Assembly: GCF_004363075.1 (NCBI RefSeq)
Contig: NZ_SNYN01000032.1
Span: forward strand, 1 to 50,721
Direction: 5' to 3'
Origin: Actinorugispora endophytica
Lineage (GTDB): Bacteria; Actinomycetota; Actinomycetes; Streptosporangiales; Streptosporangiaceae
DNA length: 50,721 nucleotides
The notes beneath the pieces were generated by a model. It had not been told where the DNA came from, searched no databases, and saw only the letters and a program-made list of their open reading frames with translations. How positions within the stretch are numbered: position 1 is the first letter of the stretch; each line of letters begins with the position of its first letter. Positions 8,003 to 15,249 of this stretch are shown piece after piece. Made by a program: the position numbers and the translations under genes.

Positions 8003-8866
8003 ATGGCGGCGAAGCGGGAGCGGCGTATCACCCTAAGGGCGCAGTGGCTGGGGCAGATGCTGCGTCAACTCCGGGAACGAAACAACCTGACGCTCAAGGA
8101 CGCCGCCGAATACTTGCAGAAGGACCTCTCGACAGTCAGCCGGTTCGAGCTGGGGACTTTCCCGGTGAGGCGCGGTGATCTGCTCGCCTTGATGGATCTG
8201 TACGGGGTTGATGGCAAGTCCCAGCGGGACACGCTGCTCCAGCTCTGCGGAGAAGTGTGGCAGACCGGTTGGTGGGAGAAGTACTCCGGAGATGACGTCT
8301 GGGGTTCCACCATCGACGGAGTCTGGCTGGAGAGCCGGGCTCACACTCTCAGCACATTCGCGGCATTGACTGTCCCAGGGCTGTTGCAGACCCCTGAATA
8401 CGCCCGGGCGTTGATTGACATGGTTGACAGTGACGCTTCCGAAACGCAGATCGAACGATGGGTCGAGCTCAGGCTGGCCAGGCAGAAGATCCTCACTGAC
8501 AAGCGACTCAGCAGTTTTTCCGTGGTGCTGGATGAGGCAGCGATCCGTCGCCCGATCGGCGGCGCATCCGTTATGGCTGGCCAGCTGCGCCGTTTGGTCG
8601 CGGTCGCCGAAACGGGGCGGGTCGAGGTCCGGGTGGTTCCGTTCGGAGTCGGTGCTCACCCGAGTCCTGAAGGAGCTTTCACCCTGCTCACGTTGGACGC
8701 CCCGTTCTCAACCGTCGCGCATATTGAGAGCCGAGGAGGTGGGATTTATCTAGAACGTGGTGATGCTGACCAATTGGCCGCTGTATACGATCGGCTACGA
8801 GGGATCAGTCTCAGCCAGGAAGACTCGGTCGCGTTCATCGCGGCCCTGGAGAAGGACCTGTCATGA
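8003..8866 (+). CDS. XRE-family transcriptional regulator with DUF5753 domain
   Basis: 287 residues from ATG 8003, with GGGGGAG at 7993-7999 as ribosome binding site. Residues about 12-70 form an HTH_XRE domain (LRQLRERNNLTLKDAAEYL, then STVSRFELG). Residues about 105-280 are the DUF5753 domain that follows such HTHs in Streptomyces and relatives (LTVPGLLQTPEYARAL is its hallmark). The stop overlaps the DUF397 gene start by 4 bp. XRE-DUF5753/DUF397 pairs resemble BldB/WhiJ-type developmental modules and some behave like toxin-antitoxin systems; that role is family knowledge, not shown here. Lower GC than the core genes suggests an acquired pair. Confidence 0.9.
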   Translation: MAAKRERRITLRAQWLGQMLRQLRERNNLTLKDAAEYLQKDLSTVSRFELGTFPVRRGDLLALMDLYGVDGKSQRDTLLQLCGEVWQTGWWEKYSGDDVWGSTIDGVWLESRAHTLSTFAALTVPGLLQTPEYARALIDMVDSDASETQIERWVELRLARQKILTDKRLSSFSVVLDEAAIRRPIGGASVMAGQLRRLVAVAETGRVEVRVVPFGVGAHPSPEGAFTLLTLDAPFSTVAHIESRGGGIYLERGDADQLAAVYDRLRGISLSQEDSVAFIAALEKDLS

Positions 8867-9099
8867 ACCGGGAAGCGTCGTCAGTGGTCGGCTGGCATAC
8901 CAGCAGCTACAGCATGAACGGTGGCGGTCAGTGCGTCGAAGTCGGCTGGCACGTCAGCAGCTACAGTGCCGGTCCCTTCCTTGACAACGCCCCTCGGACC
9001 GCTGTTCGTGACTCCACGCAGCGCGGCCTCGGCTTCCTCTCCTTCCCTGCTGCCGAGTGGGACGCCTTCCTGTGCGCGGCGGCCCGAGAGGCGCTCTGA
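8863..9099 (+). CDS. DUF397 domain protein, partner of the XRE regulator
   Basis: 78 residues, ATG overlapping the previous stop (ATGA). It contains the DUF397 pattern: WHTSSYS, then GGQCVEV, then AVRDS, GLGFLSF and a final W-x-x-F. The WHxSSYS motif occurs twice (WHTSSYS and WHVSSYS, 23 residues apart), making an internal duplication that stretches the N-terminal half. DUF397 proteins act with the cognate XRE protein, probably by direct binding. Convergent with the NUDIX gene, 7 bp away. Confidence 0.88.
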   Translation: MNREASSVVGWHTSSYSMNGGGQCVEVGWHVSSYSAGPFLDNAPRTAVRDSTQRGLGFLSFPAAEWDAFLCAAAREAL

Positions 9100-9106
9100 C
9101 CCCGCC

Positions 9107-9646
9107 TCATTCCCGCTTGTCGTACCCCGTCGCCACCAGGTACAGCAGGGCGTTCATCGTCGTGCCCGACACGATCTCCCGCTTGGCCACCAGCTCGGGC
9201 ACCCGGCCCAGCGGCACCCACTCGACGCGCTCGGCCTCCCAGTCCTCCTCGGGGGCGCCGACGCGCTCGGCGGTCTCAGCGAGAAAGACGTGGTGCTCGG
9301 AGTCGGAGATCCCCGCAGAGGGCTGGGCGTACAGCAGCGGGCGCAGCGGGCCGGGCCGCCAGCCCGTCTCCTCCTCCACCTCACGGGCCGCCGCGGCCTC
9401 AAGCGATTCGTCCTTCTCGATGCCACCGATCGGGATCTCGTATCCCCACGAGTCGGTGATGAACCGGTGCCGCCACAGCAGCAGCACCTCACCCGTTCCG
9501 TTCACGACGACGGCCCCCGCGCCGGGGGCCGAGCGGATCACCCGGTGCTGGAGGTGCCGTCCGCCGGTGATCTCCACGTCGGCAAGGCGGATGTCGAGCC
9601 ACTGGTCCCGGTAGAGCGGTTTCTCGGAGTGGACGGTCCAACGCAT
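9107..9646 (-). CDS. NUDIX hydrolase (ADP-ribose pyrophosphatase-like)
   Basis: 179 residues. A perfect NUDIX box, G-x5-E-x7-REV-x-EE-x-GW, spans residues 74-96, with the metal-binding glutamates of REVEEE present. The N-terminal strands (LYRDQWLDIRLADVEI) and the box spacing resemble ADP-ribose/nucleoside diphosphate hydrolases of the YqkG/NudF type; such enzymes cleave X-linked nucleoside diphosphates with Mg2+. The substrate cannot be told from sequence. Start ATG at 9646. It is a stand-alone gene inside the accessory island with no obvious link to the lasso cluster. Confidence 0.88.
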   Translation of the reverse strand: MRWTVHSEKPLYRDQWLDIRLADVEITGGRHLQHRVIRSAPGAGAVVVNGTGEVLLLWRHRFITDSWGYEIPIGGIEKDESLEAAAAREVEEETGWRPGPLRPLLYAQPSAGISDSEHHVFLAETAERVGAPEEDWEAERVEWVPLGRVPELVAKREIVSGTTMNALLYLVATGYDKRE

Positions 9647-9689
9647 GCGACCCCTTCCAGGCGTGAGGTTCCGTCAGGACATCAGGCAA

Positions 9690-11024
9690 TCACAGAGGAA
9701 GCCGGAGTTCCGCATCGGCGTGTTCGGCGAACTCGCGAACGCCGGGTTCGGCGCTGCGAGAAACGAGCGCGGACCGCACCGAGCGCACACGGTCGTGCAG
9801 GCGGCCCGACTCCATGCCTCGGACCCGCGCCAGCATCTGCCAGGCGGGCTCTAACGCCTCGTCCACCCGCCCGGCCTGGGCCCGCACCATCGCCAGACCC
9901 GCGAAGCGGTGCACCTGGCCACGCGGATGCGCCTGCTCGACCATCGCCAGACTCTCCACCGCGTAGCGCTCGGCCGCGGTCAGGTCGCCGAGCTGGCGCA
10001 GTGCCTCGGCGTGCTGTGTCTCCACCAGCCCCGGCTGCACGTACGAAGCCTCAGAAGGCTCCTCGCCCGTGCGGATGTGCCCCGCCGCGCTCTCGGAACG
10101 GGTCATCTGTGCGTGACATGCCAGTCGGTCCCCGATACGGGCGTAGGCGCGAGCCTGCATCGTGCACAGGTCGGAGACCAGGGCGGGGCTCAGGCTAGCT
10201 CCGGTGGCCCGTAGAGCCGTCTCCGAGTACTGGATGACGAGGCGGTATTCGCCCATGCTCATCGCCTGGTTGGCCAGTAGTGCCACCACGTATGCGCCGA
10301 AGCCCCGATCGCCGCTGGCCTTGGCCATGCGCAGGGCCGCGAAGAAGTATCGCTGCGCGAGGGCCTGCCTGCGAGCGTCGTAGGCGCAGATACCGGCCAG
10401 GGCCGTCAATCCGCCCACGGTCCGGTGGAGCCGTCGGCCGGTGGCGTCGGGATAGGAGGCGTTCAGCGCCTCGGTGGCGTGCCGAGCCAGGAACGCACCC
10501 AGACGCCGCCGGACGGGGAGCCCGCCAACCCGTCGGTACATCTCCTGGTACCGCTCACGAGCTTGCTGGAGCTGGATGATCTCGGTCTCGCCGATAGAAC
10601 GGATTCCGCGCCCCGAGACGTCGGCATCGCCGGGAGGGTTCTCCCATACGAACGCCGGAACGACGACATCGGGGCCCCGCTCCGGCCGCGCGTCGGCAAG
10701 AAAGAACTCCTCGCGGCCGTCTTGATGCCACAGGGCGGCGGTGTGTCGCATCACCGACTCCAGGTCCGGCACGGGTCGGCGGGGCAAGCCCTTCTCCATG
10801 CCGATATCGGCCCGCGTCACGGTCCGCCCGATCCGTTCGGTCAGGACGGTGCACACGGCCTCGGGCGCACGCCCGCGCGGGACGGCCCGGTCGCGGATCC
10901 AGCGGGCGACGGCCGTGTGGTCGTAGCGTGTTCCCAGTCGGGCGTTCACACGGGACGCCAGCCCCGCGTTGGACATCCCCGCCTCCTGAATCAGGTGGGC
11001 CAGAAGGACGTTGGGCTCGCTCAT
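9690..11024 (-). CDS. HTH-TPR transcriptional regulator, divergent from the lasso cluster
   Basis: 444 residues from ATG 11024 (MSEPNVLLAHLI). An upstream in-frame start at 11159 would add 45 residues with no regulator-like content; a GAGGTG-type ribosome binding site supports 11024. Residues 1-75 form an HTH (GLASRVNARLG, then YDHTAVARWIRDRAVPRG). From about 150 to the end, helical repeats of TPR type (RYFFAALRMAKASGDR, AERYAVESLAMVEQA) form a ligand or peptide sensing region. This architecture is common in Streptomyces. The gene is 182 bp from, and divergent to, the lasso precursor, so it is the best candidate for controlling that cluster. That role is inferred. Confidence 0.85.
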   Translation of the reverse strand: MSEPNVLLAHLIQEAGMSNAGLASRVNARLGTRYDHTAVARWIRDRAVPRGRAPEAVCTVLTERIGRTVTRADIGMEKGLPRRPVPDLESVMRHTAALWHQDGREEFFLADARPERGPDVVVPAFVWENPPGDADVSGRGIRSIGETEIIQLQQARERYQEMYRRVGGLPVRRRLGAFLARHATEALNASYPDATGRRLHRTVGGLTALAGICAYDARRQALAQRYFFAALRMAKASGDRGFGAYVVALLANQAMSMGEYRLVIQYSETALRATGASLSPALVSDLCTMQARAYARIGDRLACHAQMTRSESAAGHIRTGEEPSEASYVQPGLVETQHAEALRQLGDLTAAERYAVESLAMVEQAHPRGQVHRFAGLAMVRAQAGRVDEALEPAWQMLARVRGMESGRLHDRVRSVRSALVSRSAEPGVREFAEHADAELRLPL

Positions 11025-11147
11025 GGTCTGGTGCACCTCGTTTTCGCACCCCGTGTGAATCGATCGCCTCACCGGGAGGTGGTCACACCCTGCCAGTAGA
11101 GCACTCCGCAACGATATCTCTGGGACGCCGGGAAACAAGAGGAGATC

Positions 11148-11168
11148 GGCCGGTGGCATGAACCGGCC
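11148..11168. promoter_or_regulatory. 7-bp inverted repeat in the lasso intergenic region
   Basis: GGCCGGT (11148-11154) and ACCGGCC (11162-11168) flank 7 bases, 39 bases before the precursor start. It could be an operator or a 5'-UTR hairpin. No convincing -35/-10 pair was found in 11025-11206. Confidence 0.35.
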
Positions 11169-11206
11169 ACCCGCTTCCCGGCAGAGGAAACGAAAGGCGG
11201 ACCGCA

Positions 11207-11332
11207 GTGTCGGAGCCCCCCCAGCAGGACCAGGACGTCGACGCCCTTCTCGTGGACGTCGGAGACGCGGCCGAGATGACCGAGGGTGTCGGTAAGGCCA
11301 AGTCCGAGGCCAAGCGCCAGCCGTACAACTGA
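11207..11332 (+). CDS. lasso peptide precursor, albusnodin-like
   Basis: 41 residues from GTG 11207, with ribosome binding site AAAGGCGG 6 bases upstream. The leader (residues 1-26) ends LLVDVGDAAEMTE and has the hallmark Thr at -2 plus the L-x3-G spacing bound by RRE domains. The predicted core is GVGKAKSEAKRQPYN (27-41), with Gly1 and Glu8 placed for an 8-residue macrolactam ring and a 7-residue tail. From memory, albusnodin is GQGGGQSEDKRRAYNC; the shared pattern is G-x-G-x3-SE-x-KR-x2-YN, including the acetylated Lys10. Cyclase, RRE-protease and acetyltransferase genes follow directly. It is short and starts with GTG, so automated callers may miss it. Confidence 0.88.
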   Translation: MSEPPQQDQDVDALLVDVGDAAEMTEGVGKAKSEAKRQPYN

Positions 11333-11347
11333 CGAAGACGAACCGGT

Positions 11348-11369
11348 GGGGGTGCCGTCAGGCATCCCC
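11348..11369 (+). terminator. hairpin between precursor and cyclase genes (attenuator)
   Basis: GGGGGTGCC (11348-11356) and GGCATCCCC (11361-11369) form a 9-bp stem (one G-U pair) with loop GTCA, followed by CTTCTGTC. Placed right after the precursor stop and before the cyclase ribosome binding site, it likely lets more precursor mRNA than enzyme mRNA accumulate, as in many RiPP operons. Confidence 0.55.
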
Positions 11370-11394
11370 CTTCTGTCACCGGGAGGTAGCGAGT

Positions 11395-13104
11395 ATGTGG
11401 TTCGGAGGCTCTGGCGGTCCTCGGGCAGGATGGCGGCGCCCTGTATCGTCCCGTCCCGTATGGCCCGACTCCGCCGGGTTCTGGGACAGCGGGGATTGGC
11501 CCCGCCACGAGCGCAAGACCGTTGAGCGCGGAGGTGTCCGCGTCGCGGTCTTCGGCCCCTGTGGAGTTTCCCGGAACGAACTGGAGGCCCTGGCCGCGTC
11601 AGACGCTCCCGATGACATGGCATGGCGCTGGCCCGGCAGCTACACGGTTGTCCGCCTCGACCATGAAGGCACCACAATCTGGACCGACCTCGGATGGGCC
11701 CAGCCCGTCTACATCCTCACCACACGGGGGGTGACCACGTGGGCGTCCAGTTCACTGCTGTTGGCCTCACTGAACGGTCACCGGCCCGACCTGAGTCAGA
11801 TCACCGACCGCCTGATCGACCCGGACCTGAGTGAGTCGGCGGCCCGCCGATCCTGGTTCGCCGGCGTGGAACGACTGCCGCCCGGACACCGGGTCACTCT
11901 GGCGCGGGACGGCACGGTCGGTGTAGGCCGGGTGTGGGTCCCCCGCCACAAGCACGGCCTCGACCACCCGGCCTTGCTGCGGACGGAACTGGACGCGGCG
12001 GTTCGCCTGCGCGTAGACACCGCCGATGCTCCTAGCACTGATTTCTCCGGAGGGTTCGATTCCACTGCTCTTGGCCTGATCGCGGCGGAGCACCTTTACC
12101 CCCGAAGACGCCGGATCATCGCCTCGACCGTGCACCCCTCAGGCGTGACCAGTGGAGGGGACCTGGACTACGCGCGGGAGGCCGGATGGCACCCCGGCCT
12201 TCATCACGTGTGGCTGCCGCTCGGGGACGAGCACGCCCCCTATCAGGAACTGGACCGTGTTCCGGCCACCGACGAGCCCGCGCCCACGACGGTCTCCCAC
12301 GCCTACTTCTCCGCCCAACTCCACTGGCTCGCTCGTGAGCACGGATGTGACCTCCATATGACCGGAGATGGCGGAGACGGACTTCTGCTGACCCAGGTGG
12401 GCTACCTCGCCGATCTCGCCAGAGCAGGGAAGGCCGTGCGGGCGGTGCGTGAGACCGCGCTGTGGGCGCATGTTCGGAAGAAGTCGTGGTTCGATGTGCT
12501 CGGAAGCATCCGAAAGAGCTCCAGTCCCCAAGAGGGGCGGCCCTGGGTCAACAAGGTCGCCCGGGAGCAGGAAGCTCCGGTCGCAGAGCTCTTCGAACCG
12601 TGTACCCGCTCGCAGCGCTCCGTCATCTCCGCGGTCCTCCCCGCCGGTCGCACCGCGCGCTCCGATGCGCAGATCGCCGAACGGTGCGGGATCGGCCTGC
12701 ACAACCCCTACTTCGACTCCCGGATCATCGACACCTGTTTGGCCGTCCCGACGAGGGAACTGCCCGGCCCCGCTCGCTACAAGCCCCTGATGGCCGAGGC
12801 CATGGCCGGTCTCTTCCCGCCCCGGCTCGCCCGGCGCACGACCAAGGGCGATGCCTCCGCCGACCACTATGGAGGACTCCGCAAGGCCCTTCCCCGTATC
12901 ACGGACATGCTGGACGGGCACCTCGCCGCGCTCGGCCTGATCGATGTTCCCCGGCTGCGCCGTGTGGTGGCCGACACTGCCGCCGGGCTCTCCAGCGACC
13001 TCTATCCGGTGGAGTCGGCGGTGGCGGTCGAGACATGGCTTCGCGCCCTGACCGCCCGGCCGACAACCACATGGCTCATTGAGCGGACGGAGGCCCGGAC
13101 GTGA
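11395..13104 (+). CDS. lasso cyclase (asparagine synthetase-like, C protein)
   Basis: 569 residues, ATG 11395 after GGGAGG (11381-11386). It activates the core acidic side chain (here Glu8) as an acyl-adenylate and closes the ring with the Gly1 amine. The N-terminal glutaminase-like region (1-190) has no N-terminal Cys, as expected for a cyclase that uses no ammonia. The synthetase part carries the PP-loop SGGFDS at 218-223, the second ATP/Mg motif TGDGGDG from 323, and TTKGDAS with the likely catalytic Lys484. The opening residues (MWFGG, then DWPRHE, GPCG, WRWPGSYTVV) are typical of actinobacterial lasso cyclases. The stop overlaps the next gene by 4 bp (GTGA). Confidence 0.92.
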   Translation: MWFGGSGGPRAGWRRPVSSRPVWPDSAGFWDSGDWPRHERKTVERGGVRVAVFGPCGVSRNELEALAASDAPDDMAWRWPGSYTVVRLDHEGTTIWTDLGWAQPVYILTTRGVTTWASSSLLLASLNGHRPDLSQITDRLIDPDLSESAARRSWFAGVERLPPGHRVTLARDGTVGVGRVWVPRHKHGLDHPALLRTELDAAVRLRVDTADAPSTDFSGGFDSTALGLIAAEHLYPRRRRIIASTVHPSGVTSGGDLDYAREAGWHPGLHHVWLPLGDEHAPYQELDRVPATDEPAPTTVSHAYFSAQLHWLAREHGCDLHMTGDGGDGLLLTQVGYLADLARAGKAVRAVRETALWAHVRKKSWFDVLGSIRKSSSPQEGRPWVNKVAREQEAPVAELFEPCTRSQRSVISAVLPAGRTARSDAQIAERCGIGLHNPYFDSRIIDTCLAVPTRELPGPARYKPLMAEAMAGLFPPRLARRTTKGDASADHYGGLRKALPRITDMLDGHLAALGLIDVPRLRRVVADTAAGLSSDLYPVESAVAVETWLRALTARPTTTWLIERTEART

Positions 13105-13844
13105 CCGGCTACATCAGCGCCCCCGACCACATCGTCGCCTGTGATCTCGGTCCGGCCACTGTCATCGTCGACTACCGGACAGGCCGTGTCCGCAGTCTCA
13201 CCGGCGCTGCGGCTACCTGGTGGACAGATATGGCGCGGTCCGGTGAGCAAACATCCTCCACAGCGCTTCCCAAGGCTGCGGCGAAGACGCTCACCGAGCG
13301 CCTCCTCACCGCCGGACTGCTCCACGAGGCCGATGGCCCAAGTCCGTGGAACCCGCCCGTACCCGGACATCCCTGGCGGCCGAGTTGGGGGACCCAGGAA
13401 CTCGGCTACGGGTTCTCCGACCTGCCGGACGTGCCTCCGGGGCGTCTGGCGCTCGCGTTGCTGGCCCTCGCCGCCACCCTGGCCGTGCGTTCCTGCGGCC
13501 CTCGCCGACGCGCGATGGCCCGGTTGGTGCGCCTTGTCCGGCACGCCCGGGCTGGAACACCCGCGACTCCAGAGGAGGCCGAAACCGTAGTCCACGCCGT
13601 GCGGAGGGCGGGCCTCTGCCTTCCCGCGCGAGTGGCGTGCCTGGAAGAGTCGGTCGCGGCCGCTCTCACCCTCGCGATGCTGGGATGCGCCGTGGTCTGG
13701 TGCCACGGCGTGGCTGGAGACCCCATCGAACTGCATGCGTGGCTTGAGACCTCTGCCGGGAACCCGATCGCAGAACCTCCATCAACAGGGCGCTTTCGGG
13801 CCCTGCTCGCCATCCGAACCGAGAAGGAGACCGATCCATCGTGA
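13101..13844 (+). CDS. fused RRE (B1) and transglutaminase-like leader protease (B2)
   Basis: 247 residues from GTG 13101. Residues about 1-85 resemble a PqqD-like RiPP recognition element (ACDLGPATVIVDYRTGRV, then a helical pair), which binds the leader. Residues about 115-240 match the lasso leader peptidase fold: ARVACLEES with nucleophile Cys180, and LHAWLE with His212. The third triad residue (Asp) is not obvious, since the region after HAWLE is short and has only Glu225; it may be displaced. In most actinobacterial clusters B1 and B2 are separate genes, so the fusion is notable. The N-terminus is less conserved, so the RRE call is weaker than the protease call. Confidence 0.85.
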   Translation: MTGYISAPDHIVACDLGPATVIVDYRTGRVRSLTGAAATWWTDMARSGEQTSSTALPKAAAKTLTERLLTAGLLHEADGPSPWNPPVPGHPWRPSWGTQELGYGFSDLPDVPPGRLALALLALAATLAVRSCGPRRRAMARLVRLVRHARAGTPATPEEAETVVHAVRRAGLCLPARVACLEESVAAALTLAMLGCAVVWCHGVAGDPIELHAWLETSAGNPIAEPPSTGRFRALLAIRTEKETDPS

Positions 13845-14422
13845 CCGATCCCGTCCTCTGGCTGCGGGGGAAGACCGCCGCCATCGGCCCTATCCGCGCC
13901 GACCTGGTTGAGGAGTACTGGCGGTGGGAGCAGGAGATCCCCACGATCGTCGGCTACAACCGCCAAACACCGCAACTGATCGAGAACACTCGCGAGATCT
14001 ACACCACCGCCTACGAGAACTCCTCGGACCGACAAATCAAGTTCACTCTCTACGACCTGACCGAAGAAGAGCCCGTTCCGGTGGGCGCTGCCATGCTTCT
14101 GATCGACCCGGGCTGCGCGGTCGGTGAGTACACGGTCGCGATCGGCGCGGCCGACGCCCGGGGCAAGGGCGTGGGAACGGAGGCGACCCGCCTCGTCCTT
14201 GACTACGCGTTCCACGTCACTGGTCTGAACTGCGTCTACCTCACCGTTCTGGAGCCCAATGAGGGAGCGATCAAGGCGTATGAGAGGGCGGGGTTCAGAC
14301 GGCAGGGCCTCCGCCGCAACTCCAACCAGTGGCTCGGCCAGAAGGTCAACGAGGTCCTGATGGACGCAATCCCCGAGGAGTGGGAAGGTCCCTCACTGGT
14401 CAAGAGGTACTTCCAGTTCTGA
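13841..14422 (+). CDS. GNAT N-acetyltransferase, predicted to acetylate the lasso peptide
   Basis: 193 residues from GTG 13841, overlapping the protease stop by 4 bp. The GNAT acetyl-CoA motif A is ARGKGVGTEATRLVLDYAF, preceded by a beta-strand (VGEYTVAIG) and followed by LEPNEGAIKAYERAGF, a RimJ/RimL-type ending. Translational coupling to the lasso enzymes and the albusnodin-like core make Lys10 of the core the likely target, by analogy with the albusnodin acetyltransferase. Lys4 and Lys6 in the ring are alternatives. It might instead give self-immunity by acetylating the product; the sequence cannot separate these roles. It is the last intact gene of the cluster. Confidence 0.87.
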   Translation: MTDPVLWLRGKTAAIGPIRADLVEEYWRWEQEIPTIVGYNRQTPQLIENTREIYTTAYENSSDRQIKFTLYDLTEEEPVPVGAAMLLIDPGCAVGEYTVAIGAADARGKGVGTEATRLVLDYAFHVTGLNCVYLTVLEPNEGAIKAYERAGFRRQGLRRNSNQWLGQKVNEVLMDAIPEEWEGPSLVKRYFQF

Positions 14423-14638
14423 CCGGAACAATGGATGGAGTTCCGCCGGTCGCGGATCGTGGAGCGTCCGCCGAGCGCCTACCCGCGCTGGGAGATGCAC
14501 AGCCACAAAGTCTTCGCCGAGTGCGGGCGTCCCGTTCGGGTGCTCGACGCCAAGGGGATCGCGTTGTATGAACGGGCTGAACCGCTGCCGGACTACTTCG
14601 CGCGTGAGATCCCCCTTCGGACCGCCAAGATACGAACC
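14423..14638 (+). pseudogene. C-terminal remnant of a DUF6879 protein
   Basis: Directly after the acetyltransferase stop, the same frame stays open and reads WMEFRRSRIVERPPSAYPRW, then AECGRPVRVLDA. DUF6879 proteins have R-x-RIV-x2-P-x-S-x-Y and WE-x-(n)-G-x2-VRVL near their C-terminus. The N-terminal half of the family is absent because the acetyltransferase gene occupies its place. I infer that acquisition or rearrangement of the lasso cluster cut this gene. The family match rests on a short stretch. ATGs at 14431 and 14435 might initiate a fragment. Confidence 0.5.
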
Positions 14639-15249
14639 GTGACCACAGGAAGAAAACGCCCGGCGGGCCGGGGAGCCGTGCGGTGGCTATCGACGGCTGC
14701 GATGCTGGTCACCGTGTTTGCGGCACTCGCTTCTGTGGGGGCTTCCCCGTTCGCCCTCAGCCGGCTGGTCGGGGCGAGCGGCCGATGGGAGCAGTCGAGC
14801 TTCATCGGCCGGACCTACGGCGCGGTCTCGGCGCTTATCGCGGTGTCTGCCTTGGTGGGGATCTCCGGGACGCCGGTTTACCAGGCGCGCGGTGGAGGAG
14901 ACCCGGCGGCAGGCGACGGGAGAGCTGCTGCGGATGGCGATGGAGGCCCCGGACCTCGACGAGTGCCGGGGGCCGGTTCCGGAACCGAGTGATCCCACGG
15001 TTCGTAAGCGGCAGCTCTACGTGAACATGATCATCTCCCAATGGATGGTCGCCTTCGGGCCGGGGGCGCTCCCCGAACAGCGGTCGCGCGCCATCGCCCG
15101 GGAGATGTTCAGCGCCGGACCGGGGCGCGTCTACCGGCGGCGGGCGCGGACGCAGTGACCGGCCAACGATGGCCGATGGAAGGCAGCGCCGCTTCAACGA
15201 GGTCCTCGACGAGGCGTACTGGTCGGCCGAGGCCCCTGCCGCGCGCTGA
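14639..15249 (+). pseudogene. DUF6082 family gene broken by two frame changes
   Basis: From GTG 14639 the frame gives two hydrophobic segments and the DUF6082 hallmark FIGRTYGAVSALIAVSALVG, up to VYQAR near 14892. The expected continuation (VEETRRQATGELLRMAMEAP, then LYVNMIISQW and PGRVY) is in the next frame and ends at TGA 15156-15158. The C-terminal tail (RRFNEVLDEAYW) is in a third frame, 15169-15249. All parts are in the right order, so this is one gene disrupted twice, by mutation or sequencing error. Intact DUF6082 proteins are two-helix membrane proteins of unknown function. Confidence 0.65.
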
